A DNA stretch of 37,061 nt from Candidatus Rokuibacteriota bacterium (GTDB lineage: Bacteria; Methylomirabilota; Methylomirabilia; Rokubacteriales; CSP1-6), in assembly GCA_016866775.1 (NCBI GenBank), contig VGLJ01000047.1, forward strand, positions 1 through 37,061. Reading direction: 5' to 3'. Position 1 is the stretch's first letter, and each line of letters starts with the position of its first letter. Positions 1 through 7,837 of the stretch are shown here, in pieces. The translations under genes and the position numbers were made by a program. The notes below the pieces were generated by a model, which worked only from the letters and a program-made list of their open reading frames with translations, did not search any database and was not told the DNA's origin.

Positions 1-1145
1 CCGGGCTCGCCGAGGCCCCCGGCGAGCTCGCGAAACGCCGCGCGCTGCGTGTCGCGCGCGCTCGCGTCGTCGAGCAGGCGCCCCGCCTCATCCGCGAGCG
101 CCTCGGTGGTCGCGTCGTCCTGGAACAGCTCCGGCACCACCGCGCGTCCGGCGACGATGTTGACGAGGCTCATCCACGGCACGCGGACGAGGCTCCGGAT
201 CATGCATGCCGTGAGGCGGGACACCTTGTAGCAGACGACCATCGGCGTCCCGAGCAGCGCGGCCTCGAGCGTCACGGTCCCGGACGTCGCGATGACGACG
301 TCGGCCGCGCGCATCACGTCGTAGGTCGCGCGGGACATCTGAACTTTGGGGGGCTCCGGGCTCCCCCCAAGCCCCCCAGCGCCTCCGGGCGGACGTGAAG
401 TCCGCCCTCCGGCGGGTGCCGAAGCCAAGACGCACTCCACGTGCGTGCCGTCGACCGTCGGTGCCAGCGCGAGCAGCACGCGGGTGTGCCGACGCTGCGC
501 GGTGATCGCTGCGACCGCGTCCCGCATCACCGGGAGCGCGCGCTCGATCTCGCTGTGGCGGCTCCCCGGCAGGAGGCCGAGCACGACGTCGTCGGGCGCG
601 AGCCCGAGCCGTGCGCGCGCCGCGGCGCGGGTCGGCGCGTTGGCGAGCGCGTCGACCAGCGGGTGGCCGACGTACGCGACGGGCACGCCCGCGCGCCGGT
701 AGAGCGGCGGCTCGAACGGAAAGACCGCGAGCACGAGTGAGAGCAGGCGGCGCATCGCGTGCACGCGCCAGCCGCGCCACGCCCAGATCTGCGGCGGAAT
801 GAAGTAGACGACGGGGATGCGATGGCGGCGCGCGGCGCGCGCCAGGCGCAGGTTGAACTCGGGGAAGTCGATGAGCACGAGCGCGTGCGGCCGCTCGGGA
901 CCGGAAAAGCGCGCGCGCAGCCGGCGGTACGCGCGATAGAGCGGCAGCACGCCCGCGGCCGCTTCCGTGGTGCCGACACCCGCGCGCGCCGTCAGGTCTT
1001 CGAGGACTTCCATCCCGGCCGCGGCCATGCGCGCGCCGCCCATCCCGTAGAGCCGCGCGGCGGGCGCGCGCTCGCGGAGCGCCTTGCAGAGCGCGGCACC
1101 GTGCAGGTCGCCCGAGGCCTCGCCCGCGACCAACATGATGTTCAT
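1..1145 (-). CDS. lpxB: Lipid-A-disaccharide synthase (3' end outside window)
   Basis: LpxB joins UDP-2,3-diacylglucosamine and lipid X to make the lipid A disaccharide at the inner membrane face. The frame opens at ATG 1145 (MNIMLVAGEASGDLHGA) and stays open to the window edge, about 381 codons, so only the last residues are missing compared with the usual ~380-400. Family motifs are visible: VAGEASGD at the N-terminus, IDFPEFN, PQIWAW, LLPGSR and the C-terminal SGTVTLEAALLGTPMVV block. The ATG overlaps the lpxI stop (ATGA) and has no clear Shine-Dalgarno sequence, so translation is probably coupled to lpxI. Oddity: residues about 245-269 are a Gly/Pro-rich insert encoded by a copy of a hairpin repeat (341-411). 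The frame is preserved and the C-terminal motifs continue normally, so the gene looks functional rather than broken. Confidence 0.93.
   Translation of the reverse strand, partial: MNIMLVAGEASGDLHGAALCKALRERAPAARLYGMGGARMAAAGMEVLEDLTARAGVGTTEAAAGVLPLYRAYRRLRARFSGPERPHALVLIDFPEFNLRLARAARRHRIPVVYFIPPQIWAWRGWRVHAMRRLLSLVLAVFPFEPPLYRRAGVPVAYVGHPLVDALANAPTRAAARARLGLAPDDVVLGLLPGSRHSEIERALPVMRDAVAAITAQRRHTRVLLALAPTVDGTHVECVLASAPAGGRTSRPPGGAGGLGGSPEPPKVQMSRATYDVMRAADVVIATSGTVTLEAALLGTPMVVCYKVSRLTACMIRSLVRVPWMSLVNIVAGRAVVPELFQDDATTEALADEAGRLLDDASARDTQRAAFRELAGGLGEP
341..411 (-). repeat. Bipartite GC-rich hairpin repeat, copy A, inside lpxB
   Basis: Read on the minus strand this copy has a first hairpin (GGGCGGAC, loop TTCAC, GTCCGCCC), then a G-rich linker GGGGGGCTTGGGGGG, then a second hairpin (GGGGGGAGCCCGGAGCCCCCC) ending in CAAAGTTC. 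The same architecture is seen at 1991-2055, and its second half at 1150-1183. Its length keeps the lpxB frame, adding a Gly/Pro-rich segment. It resembles REP-like palindromic elements in behaviour, but I do not recognise it as a named family. Confidence 0.75.
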
Positions 1146-1987
1146 CCGGAGTTGGGGGGCTCCGGGCGCCCCCCACCCCCCCCATCCGCGTTCAGGCCGA
1201 CGAGCGCGACGCCCACGGCATCCGCCTCGTGCACGAGCACGTCGCGCTCCAGCACCACCACGCGGCCCGCTTCGACCGCGAGCACCGCGGCGCCGCCCGC
1301 GACGGCGGCGCGCAGCGTCTCCGGACCGATCATCGGGACGTCGAAGCGGTAGTCGTGGTCACGCGCGACGGCCTTCACGATCACCGCGCCCGGGCCCGCG
1401 TGCACCGTTCCCCGGCCGATCGCTTCCGTCGTGCCCTCCACCGCCTCCACCGCGGTGATCGCGCCGTGGCGGACGACCACCGTCTGGCCCACGCGCGCGT
1501 CCGCGATCGTCCGCGCGACCTCGAAGCCCCGCCGGAGGTCGCGCGTCTCCGCCTCCGTCGGCGCGCGCCGGGACCACGCGCCCGCGGGGGCGAGGCTGTC
1601 GCCGAAGAACGGCCGCTGGTCGAGCACCTCGATGCCGAAGCCCGCGAGCGTGGAGATGATCGTCCCGGCCAGCGCGGCGTCGATCCGAGAGCCCGCACGC
1701 TCGCCCACCGCGCGCGTGAACGTGTCGGCGTGCGTGGCGCGGACGATCTCCCCCATCGAGAAGCGCCCGGAGAAGAGCACGGCGCCGATCCGCTCGGCCT
1801 GCAGCGTCGCGAGCACCGGACCCAGCGTGTCGAGGCGCGCGGGGATCACGCGATCGGCGCGTGCCGTGAGCGAGGGGGCGTCGTCGAACGCGAACGCGAG
1901 CACGCGCCACCCGCGGCGTCGCGCCTCGTCGGCCATGCGCGCCGGCAGGACGCCGGCGCCGCACATCAGCCCGAGCTTCTGGGACAT
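1142..1987 (-). CDS. lpxI: UDP-2,3-diacylglucosamine diphosphatase LpxI
   Basis: LpxI hydrolyses UDP-2,3-diacylglucosamine to lipid X and UMP, the step before LpxB. It is the DUF1009-type enzyme that replaces LpxH in many alphaproteobacteria and other lineages. The 281-residue protein starts MSQKLGLMCGAGVLPARMA, the family's nucleotide-binding-like opening. It contains FSGRFSMGEI in the N-domain and, in the catalytic C-domain, the hallmark DYRFDVPMIGPETL followed by a Gly/Ala/Val-rich tail. Its stop overlaps the lpxB start (ATGA), consistent with consecutive pathway steps. The last ~14 residues (Gly run, then RPEPPNSG) are encoded by a copy of the hairpin repeat and are probably an added tail. 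No Shine-Dalgarno is visible before ATG 1987, where another repeat copy lies directly upstream. Confidence 0.93.
   Translation of the reverse strand: MSQKLGLMCGAGVLPARMADEARRRGWRVLAFAFDDAPSLTARADRVIPARLDTLGPVLATLQAERIGAVLFSGRFSMGEIVRATHADTFTRAVGERAGSRIDAALAGTIISTLAGFGIEVLDQRPFFGDSLAPAGAWSRRAPTEAETRDLRRGFEVARTIADARVGQTVVVRHGAITAVEAVEGTTEAIGRGTVHAGPGAVIVKAVARDHDYRFDVPMIGPETLRAAVAGGAAVLAVEAGRVVVLERDVLVHEADAVGVALVGLNADGGGGGRPEPPNSG
1150..1183 (-). repeat. GC-rich hairpin repeat, copy B (second half only), at the lpxI/lpxB junction
   Basis: On the minus strand it reads GGGGGGCGCCCGGAGCCCCCC followed by CAACTC, nearly identical to the second hairpin of copies A and C, and is preceded by a further G run. 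The first TTCAC-loop hairpin is absent. It encodes the C-terminal end of LpxI and stops five bases short of the lpxB ATG. Confidence 0.7.
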
Positions 1988-1990
1988 TCG

Positions 1991-2055
1991 AGTTGGGGGG
2001 CGCGAGACGCCGCCCCCAAGCCCCCCCCGCTTCGGGTCGGGAGTGAATCCCGGCC
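1991..2055 (-). repeat. Bipartite GC-rich hairpin repeat, copy C, between the Gfo/Idh gene and lpxI
   Basis: On the minus strand: first hairpin CGGGA-TTCAC-TCCCG, then GGGGGGGGCTTGGGGG, then second hairpin ending GCGCCCCCCAACTC just before the lpxI ATG. The stems differ in sequence from copy A but stay paired and keep the TTCAC loop, which suggests selection for structure. It fills most of the 82-bp gap between the two genes. Confidence 0.7.
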
Positions 2056-2069
2056 CTTCGCGACTGCCC

Positions 2070-3071
2070 TCACGACGGCACGGCCTCCTCGACGACTCCG
2101 TCGCGGATCATGCGCTCGATCTGGAGCGCCATCGCGAGCGACCGGAGGTCGTCCGCCTCGGCCAGCGGCACGGCCTCCCCGGCCCGCGTGCGCCGCATCG
2201 ACTGGATCAGGTGCTGGATCTCGAGCTTCAGCGGGTTGTCGCGGTGGACGAAGAGGTGCTCGACGAACGAGGCCTGGCGATAGCGGATCGACTCGCGGTT
2301 GAGCGTGTACTCCTGCGCCGCCCGGCGGTGGATCTGGATGTCCTGATCCGTGTAGTCGAGGACGATGTACGCGTCCGGCTGCGTGATGGCGAGCGTGCGG
2401 ATCTTCTCCTCGGTGGCGCGGCTCGCGGTGATCGTGGCGACGGTGCCGGAGGCGAAGGCGATCTGGACGGTCGCCACGTCCGTCGCCTCGGAATGCACTG
2501 TCGAGCCGAAGGCCGCGATCCGCACCGGGGGCGCGTCCACGAGCGCCAGCACGATGTCGAGGTCGTGGATCATCAGGTCCATCACGACCGTGTCCTTCTG
2601 CACGCGCGGCACGAACGGCCCGAGCCGCCGGGACTCGATGAGGATGGGCCGGTCGACGATCTTCCTGAGCTCCTGCACGGCGCCGTTGAAGCGCTCGACG
2701 TGCCCGACTTCCAGCATCGTGCCCGCGCGGCGCGCGACCGCGTAGAGCTCGCGCGCCTCGGCGAGCGTCGGCGTGATCGGCTTCTCCACGAGCACGCTCA
2801 CGCCGCCCTCGAGGAGCTCGCGCGCGACGTGGAAGTGCTGCTCCGTCGGCACGGCGACGCTCGCGACGTCGACGCGGCCGATGAGCTCGCGATGATCGCT
2901 GAAGGCCGCGGCCTCGTACTGCGCGGCGACCGCGGCCGCGCGCGCGGGATCGATGTCGACGACCCCGACGAAGTCCACGTCCCACAGCTCCGCGTAGACG
3001 CGGCCGTGGTATTGGCCCATGTGGCCCGCGCCCACGACCGCCGCACGCACGCGCCCGCCCCCGAGCGCCAT
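2070..3071 (-). CDS. Gfo/Idh/MocA-family oxidoreductase of the lipid A cluster (GnnA-like position)
   Basis: NAD(P)-dependent sugar-type dehydrogenase of 333 residues. Visible are the Rossmann motif VVGAGHMGQYH (residues ~11-21), the catalytic EKP motif in VLVEKPITPT, the VGHVERFNGA motif, and the MIHDLDIVLAL motif typical of the C-terminal domain. ATG 3071 shares one base with the lpxA stop (TGATG), so the two are co-translated. It lies between lpxA and lpxI/lpxB. In Acidithiobacillus ferrooxidans a family member, GnnA, oxidises UDP-GlcNAc at C3 in the same neighbourhood, so that a partner aminotransferase, GnnB, can make a diamino sugar for lipid A. No gnnB is present here, so the substrate is unproven; a UDP-sugar precursor of lipid A is the best guess. 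Confidence 0.88.
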   Translation of the reverse strand: MALGGGRVRAAVVGAGHMGQYHGRVYAELWDVDFVGVVDIDPARAAAVAAQYEAAAFSDHRELIGRVDVASVAVPTEQHFHVARELLEGGVSVLVEKPITPTLAEARELYAVARRAGTMLEVGHVERFNGAVQELRKIVDRPILIESRRLGPFVPRVQKDTVVMDLMIHDLDIVLALVDAPPVRIAAFGSTVHSEATDVATVQIAFASGTVATITASRATEEKIRTLAITQPDAYIVLDYTDQDIQIHRRAAQEYTLNRESIRYRQASFVEHLFVHRDNPLKLEIQHLIQSMRRTRAGEAVPLAEADDLRSLAMALQIERMIRDGVVEEAVPS

Positions 3072-3886
3072 CAGAACACGTCCCCGCTCTCGTCGTCCGA
3101 GGCCGCCGCGCCGGCAGGGCCGAGGACGCCGCGCTTCGCGGACTCGATGAACGCGATCAGCTCCTTGACCTGGGGCGTCGCGGCGCCTTCGCGGCGCAGG
3201 CGCTCGAGCGCCGCCCCGGGCGCCAGCCCGCTGCGATAGAGGAGGCGATGCGCGTCGCGCAGCGCGCGCCGCTCCGCGGGGCCGACGCCGGCCCGGCGCA
3301 GCCCGACGACGTTGACGCCGCGCACGGTGGCGAGGTTGCCGTCGACGATCATGAACGGAGGGACGTCGCGATTCACCTTCGAGCAGCCGCCGATGTACGC
3401 GAACGTCCCCACGCGCGTGAACGGCACCATGCCCACGAGGCCACCGACCGTGGCGCGGTCGCCGATCTCGCAGTGGCCCGTGATCCCGGCGTAGTTGATG
3501 ACGACCACGTCGTCGCCGATCCGGCAGTCGTGCGCGACGTGGGCGGTCGCCATCAAGATCGAGCGCTCGCCGATCTCCGTCCAGCCTTCCGGCTGGGTCG
3601 CGCGGTGGATGGTGACGTACTCGCGGATCACCGTGCCGGCGCCGACGCGGACACCGGTCGGCGTCTCGCGCTTGAACTTGAGGTCCTGCGGCTCCACGCC
3701 GAGCACCGCCCCGTGGCCGATGCGGACGCGCGGGCCGAGCACGACGCGGCCTTCGAGCACCGCGTGGCCGGCCACCTCGACGTCGTCACCGAGGATGACG
3801 TCGGGACCGACGATCGCGAACGGCCCGATGCGCACGTTGGCGCCGAGACGCGCGCCCGGGGCGACGACGGCGGTGGGATGGATCAT
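3071..3886 (-). CDS. lpxA: UDP-N-acetylglucosamine O-acyltransferase
   Basis: LpxA transfers a 3-hydroxyacyl chain from ACP to UDP-GlcNAc, the first lipid A step. The 271-residue protein opens [18 protein letters not shown] and is built of left-handed beta-helix hexapeptides, then the C-terminal helical domain ([20 protein letters not shown]) and an acidic tail ([10 protein letters not shown]). The catalytic His is in [11 protein letters not shown] (E. coli H125) and the H144 equivalent is in TGHCEIG. The E. coli VHQF segment (H160) reads MVPF here in a gapless alignment, so that His is lost. ATG 3886 overlaps the lpxD stop (ATGA). The usual fabZ between lpxD and lpxA is absent. Confidence 0.93.
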   Translation of the reverse strand: MIHPTAVVAPGARLGANVRIGPFAIVGPDVILGDDVEVAGHAVLEGRVVLGPRVRIGHGAVLGVEPQDLKFKRETPTGVRVGAGTVIREYVTIHRATQPEGWTEIGERSILMATAHVAHDCRIGDDVVVINYAGITGHCEIGDRATVGGLVGMVPFTRVGTFAYIGGCSKVNRDVPPFMIVDGNLATVRGVNVVGLRRAGVGPAERRALRDAHRLLYRSGLAPGAALERLRREGAATPQVKELIAFIESAKRGVLGPAGAAASDDESGDVF

Positions 3887-4929
3887 GCGCGCCGGTCGCG
3901 CGGCAGCCGCGCCTCGAGCTCGGCCAGCCGCTGCTCGAGCTTCTTGATCCGGATCACCATGTCGGGCAGCTCGGCCTGCGCGACCCAGATCCGGCGCGCC
4001 TGCATGATCGGGCGGCCCCACGTTCCGGTGAGCTTCGCGCCGGGCGGCACGTCCTGCGCGTACCCGCTCTGGGCCCCGAGCATGGCGCCCTCGCCGATGG
4101 TGATGTGATCCCCGATGCCAACCTGGCCGCCCACGATCGCGCCGCGGCCGACGCGCGAGGAACCCGCGATACCGGTTTGCGCCGCGATGATCGCGTCCTC
4201 GCCCACCTCGACGTTGTGCGCGACCTGCACGAGGTTGTCGATCTTCGCGCCGCGCCGGACGATCGTCGCGCCGAGGGTGCCGCGGTCGACGGTCGTGTTC
4301 GCGCCGATCTCCACGTCGTCCTCGACGATCACGCCGCCGACCTGCGGGATCTTTCGGTGCCGCGCGCCGTCGCGCGCGTAGCCGAAGCCGTCGGCGCCCA
4401 GCACGGCGCCCGCGTGCACGATCACGCGGCGTCCAAGCCGAACGCCCTGCCGGAGCACGACGTGCGGATGCACCACGGAGTCCTCGCCGATCTCGACGCC
4501 GCATCCGACGTAGGCGAGCGCGTGCACGCGGACACGCGCGCCGACGCGTGCCCCCGGATCCACGACGGCGAGCGGGCCGATCGAGGCGCTCGGATCGACG
4601 AGCGCGTCCGTGGCGACGAGCGCGCTCGGATCGACGCCCGCCGCGGGCGCGGGCTCGGGAAAGAAGAGCGTGAGGAGGTCGATCAGCGCCCGCTGCGGCG
4701 AGGCGCATTCGAGCACGGGCCCCGGCAGGCCGCGCGTGCCGATCGGCGCCACGAAGGCCCCCGCATGCGAGGCGCGCGCGGCGCTCTCGTACCGCGGGTC
4801 GGTGAGGAAGGAGATGTCGGAGGCGGAAGCGGCGTCGAGCGGCGCCAAGCCCGTCACCACGCGCGTCGCGTCGCCGTCGAGCTTGGCGTCGAGGGCCTCG
4901 GCGAGCTGCCCGAGGGTGAAGCGCGTCAC
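3883..4929 (-). CDS. lpxD: UDP-3-O-acylglucosamine N-acyltransferase
   Basis: LpxD adds the second hydroxyacyl chain, on nitrogen, to UDP-3-O-acylglucosamine. The protein is 348 residues, the normal size. The N-terminal uridine-binding domain includes [14 protein letters not shown]; hexapeptide repeats form the beta-helix; the catalytic His lies in [24 protein letters not shown] and GYAQDVPPG are family motifs; and a C-terminal helix ([17 protein letters not shown]) ends it. I chose GTG 4929 because it gives the family N-terminus [12 protein letters not shown] and overlaps the ompH stop as GTGA. It is followed directly by lpxA. Confidence 0.92.
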   Translation of the reverse strand: MTRFTLGQLAEALDAKLDGDATRVVTGLAPLDAASASDISFLTDPRYESAARASHAGAFVAPIGTRGLPGPVLECASPQRALIDLLTLFFPEPAPAAGVDPSALVATDALVDPSASIGPLAVVDPGARVGARVRVHALAYVGCGVEIGEDSVVHPHVVLRQGVRLGRRVIVHAGAVLGADGFGYARDGARHRKIPQVGGVIVEDDVEIGANTTVDRGTLGATIVRRGAKIDNLVQVAHNVEVGEDAIIAAQTGIAGSSRVGRGAIVGGQVGIGDHITIGEGAMLGAQSGYAQDVPPGAKLTGTWGRPIMQARRIWVAQAELPDMVIRIKKLEQRLAELEARLPRDRRA

Positions 4930-5498
4930 TGTTTCTTCTTCGCTCCGTTTTCCTGGTCGTAGACCCGGATGATCTCGTCGGTGAGATCGGCCTCGGCCGC
5001 GCCGTAGAGCACGGTCGCGCCGCGGCGCTCGACGATCAGCTGCAGGCCGCGCTGCTTGCCCACGCGCTCCACGACGCCCGTGACGTCCTGCAGCACCTTG
5101 GCGAGCAGGCCCTGCTCCTTCTTCTCGAGCTCCTTCTGGAAGTCGTCGGCGAGACGGGCGGCGTCGCGGCGCTTGCGGTCGAACTGGTCCTGCTTGTCCC
5201 GCCGGGCGTCGGCGGTCATGAGCGGCCCCTTCTTCTCGATCTCCTCGCGCAGCTTCTCGAGCTCGACGCGCTTGGCGTCCATCTCGCGCTGCATCGCCGC
5301 CTTCTCGCGCTCGAGCTGCTCGCGCGCGGCGACCCCGGCGGCGGAGCGCGCGAGCACGCGCTGCACGTCGACGTAGGCGACCCGCACCAAGGTCCCGGCC
5401 GACGGAGCGGCCGCGGGCGCAGGGGCCTGCGCCACCGCGGACGTCACGGCCGCGAACATGCCGGCGGCCACGAGACCCGCGCTCATCCATCCCTTCAT
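4926..5498 (-). CDS. ompH: OmpH/Skp-family periplasmic chaperone
   Basis: Skp-type holdase that carries unfolded outer-membrane proteins to BamA across the periplasm. The 190-residue precursor has a signal peptide ([24 protein letters not shown]), then [18 protein letters not shown], the typical OmpH opening. A long charged helical hairpin follows (about residues 55-145, rich in E, K, R, Q), and a C-terminal beta strand ([16 protein letters not shown]). ATG 5498 has a strong Shine-Dalgarno sequence 7 bases upstream, which rules out the longer upstream reading. It lies between bamA and lpxD, the conserved bacterial order. Confidence 0.92.
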   Translation of the reverse strand: MKGWMSAGLVAAGMFAAVTSAVAQAPAPAAAPSAGTLVRVAYVDVQRVLARSAAGVAAREQLEREKAAMQREMDAKRVELEKLREEIEKKGPLMTADARRDKQDQFDRKRRDAARLADDFQKELEKKEQGLLAKVLQDVTGVVERVGKQRGLQLIVERRGATVLYGAAEADLTDEIIRVYDQENGAKKKQ

Positions 5499-5505
5499 AC
5501 GCTTA

Positions 5506-5514
5506 CCCCTCCTT
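5506..5514 (-). promoter_or_regulatory. Strong ribosome binding site of ompH
   Basis: The minus strand reads AAGGAGGGG, 7 bases before ATG 5498. It decides the ompH start and is one of the few strong Shine-Dalgarno sites in the window, where most genes are overlap-coupled. Confidence 0.8.
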
Positions 5515-5550
5515 GACCACGGGGCCCGCAGCTCAGGACGCCAAACCCCC

Positions 5551-7815
5551 TCAGAACGGTGAACCCACCGAGAAATGGAACGCACCGAAATCCTCACCCG
5601 TCCGCCGATCGAGGTTGACGCCATAGTCTAGCCGGATCGGCCCGAAGGGCGAGAGCCACCTGACGCCGGCCCCGGCCGCGTAGCGCAGATCCGTCGGGTC
5701 GAACTTGACCCCGAAGCCGTAGACGTTGCCGGTGTCGAAGAAGCCCGCGAGCCGGATGTTGAGCGGCAGCGGCACGATGTACTCGGCGTTGCCGAGGAGC
5801 TCGGTGTCGCCGCCGATCCTGACACCCGCGTCGTCGACCGGTGAGACCCGGCGGAACTTGAAGCCGCGGATCGTGTTCGGACCACCCAGATAGAACCGCT
5901 CGAAGATCGGCAACCGCCCGCTATCCAGGGAGAAGCCGTAGCCGGCCTCCACCCGTCCCGAGATGACGTGGCTCAGCCACAGCGGGTAGAAGGTCGACGC
6001 ACTCCCGATGGTGCGGAAGAACTTCGAGTCGCCGCCGAGACCGGCCAGCTCCGCGGAGAGGGTCACATTGCTGCCCTTGGTCGGCGCGAGCGTGTTGTCG
6101 CGGCTGTCCCGGACGAGCGTGCCCGCGACCAGCGAGGTGATCCGCGACCCCTCCTCCACGAGAAGATCCGCCGACGCCCGGGAGTCGATGTCGCTGATCT
6201 TGTCGCGCGTCACACGGTACTGGAGCAGCCAGCGCCAGAAGTCGGCGAAGGGGTGGCTCATCCTGAGCGTCAAGCCGAGCGAGTCGAGCTCGAACTCGGG
6301 GTACTGGCGGATCGTGTCGTAGAGGTCGAAGCCGACGGCGAGCGGCCGGTCGAGGAACCACGGCTCGGTGAAGCTGACGATGCCCTGCTGCGTGCGGGCG
6401 CCGGCGCGGATGCGCGCGGAGACCTCCCAGCCGCGGCCGAGGAAGTTCCGCTGCGAGATGTCGATGGTGCCGAGGAAGCTGTCGACCGAGGAGAACCCGC
6501 CGCCGATCGAGAAGAGACCGGTCGGGCGCTCCACGACGTCGACGTTCACGACGATGCGTGTCTTGTCGGAGCCGGGCGCGGTCGTCACGTTGACGGTCTC
6601 GAAGAACCCGAGGTTGATGAGCCGCTGGCGGGCGCGCTGCATCTTCTGCAGCGTGAACAGCTCGCCCTCGCTCAGCGGGATCTCGCGCCGCAGGATCTTG
6701 TCCTGGCTGCGGACGTTCCCGGAGATGTTGATGCGCTCCACGTACACCTCGGGGCCCTCGACGACCTCGAAGGTCACGTCGACGCGCGGCGGGTTCGGCA
6801 GCTGCTCGCTGCGCGGGTTCACCTCCGCCGACGCGCGCCCGATCGTGCTGTAGAGGTCGCGGATGTTCCTGAGCGCCTCCTGGACCTTCGAGCGCGCGAA
6901 CACGTCGCCGGTCTTGAACTTGATCTGCCGCATGATCTCCGTGGGCGGCAGGAGCGTGGCCCCGGTGACGTTCACCTTGCCGACGCGGTACTGCGGGCCC
7001 TCCACCACGCGGATCGTGATGGTCACGGCCGCGCGGTCGCGATCGACGGCCACGTCGGTGGCCTCGACGCGGGCCTGGACGTGGCCGTGGTCGTTGTAGA
7101 GCGCGAGGATGCGCTCGACGTCCTCGTCGAGCTTTTGCCGCTGCAGGGTGCCGCGGAGGATGAAGTACTGCCGCTCCTGGACCTGCATCACGTCCTTGAT
7201 CTTGCCGTCCGAGAGCCCGCGGTTGCCCCGGATGACGATCTTGTCGATCGTGATCCGTCGGCCCTCGACGATCGCGAAGACGACCTTCACGTCGCCGTCG
7301 GGGAACGCCTCGGTCTCGGGCGAGATCTGGACCTCGAAGTAGCCCTCCTCCTCGTAGTGGTCCTTCAGCTTCTCGCGCGCGCGCTGGACCTCGACGGGGT
7401 TGTAGACGACGCCGAGCTTGAGATCGATCTTCTCGCGCAAGGTCTCGCTGCTGATCCGGCGGTCCCCGCTGAACTCGACGTCGCGGACGAACGGCCGCTC
7501 GACGACCTGGAACGTGAGCTTGACCCCGCCCTCGAAGTCCTCCACGCGCGTGCGCACGTCGTCGAAGAACCCGAGGCCGAAGACCCCGCGCACGTCCTCG
7601 GAAAGCTGGCTGGGATTGAAGGCGCTCCCGGGCTTGCTCTGGATGCGACCGAGGATGACCGCTTCCTGAACGCGGCGGTTCCCCTCGATGACGAGATCCC
7701 GGATGACGATCGGACGCTGCGGGGCCTGGCGGGGCTGGGCGCCCACGCCTGCGGCCACGGCGAGCGCCCAGCCCAGCACGAACAGCGAGACACACACCCG
7801 CCCCCAGGTGCGCAC
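5551..7815 (-). CDS. bamA: Outer membrane protein assembly factor BamA
   Basis: Central subunit of the outer-membrane beta-barrel insertase. The 754-residue precursor has a signal peptide (residues 1-26, ending AGVGAQ), five POTRA domains (about 34-435; the first begins VIRDLVIEGNRRV and the last VYVERINISGNVRSQDKI), then a C-terminal 16-strand barrel. The conserved loop-6 motif appears as IRGF at residues 649-652, and the protein ends in Phe (FHFSVGSPF), the usual outer-membrane C-terminal signature. It sits between clpC (22 bases upstream) and ompH (52 bases downstream), followed by the lpx genes, the common bamA-ompH-lpxD arrangement. Confidence 0.96.
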   Translation of the reverse strand: MRTWGRVCVSLFVLGWALAVAAGVGAQPRQAPQRPIVIRDLVIEGNRRVQEAVILGRIQSKPGSAFNPSQLSEDVRGVFGLGFFDDVRTRVEDFEGGVKLTFQVVERPFVRDVEFSGDRRISSETLREKIDLKLGVVYNPVEVQRAREKLKDHYEEEGYFEVQISPETEAFPDGDVKVVFAIVEGRRITIDKIVIRGNRGLSDGKIKDVMQVQERQYFILRGTLQRQKLDEDVERILALYNDHGHVQARVEATDVAVDRDRAAVTITIRVVEGPQYRVGKVNVTGATLLPPTEIMRQIKFKTGDVFARSKVQEALRNIRDLYSTIGRASAEVNPRSEQLPNPPRVDVTFEVVEGPEVYVERINISGNVRSQDKILRREIPLSEGELFTLQKMQRARQRLINLGFFETVNVTTAPGSDKTRIVVNVDVVERPTGLFSIGGGFSSVDSFLGTIDISQRNFLGRGWEVSARIRAGARTQQGIVSFTEPWFLDRPLAVGFDLYDTIRQYPEFELDSLGLTLRMSHPFADFWRWLLQYRVTRDKISDIDSRASADLLVEEGSRITSLVAGTLVRDSRDNTLAPTKGSNVTLSAELAGLGGDSKFFRTIGSASTFYPLWLSHVISGRVEAGYGFSLDSGRLPIFERFYLGGPNTIRGFKFRRVSPVDDAGVRIGGDTELLGNAEYIVPLPLNIRLAGFFDTGNVYGFGVKFDPTDLRYAAGAGVRWLSPFGPIRLDYGVNLDRRTGEDFGAFHFSVGSPF

Positions 7816-7837
7816 TGGTCGTCAGGCTCGCGGGAAC

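Noticed and set aside
1-1145. lpxB as a pseudogene because of the repeat insertion
   Set aside because: The insert keeps the frame and the downstream SGT and GTPMVV motifs are intact.
88-1185. 365-codon minus-strand open frame over lpxB
   Set aside because: It is an Arg-rich out-of-frame reading; the true LpxB frame with all motifs starts at 1145 and is open to the window edge.
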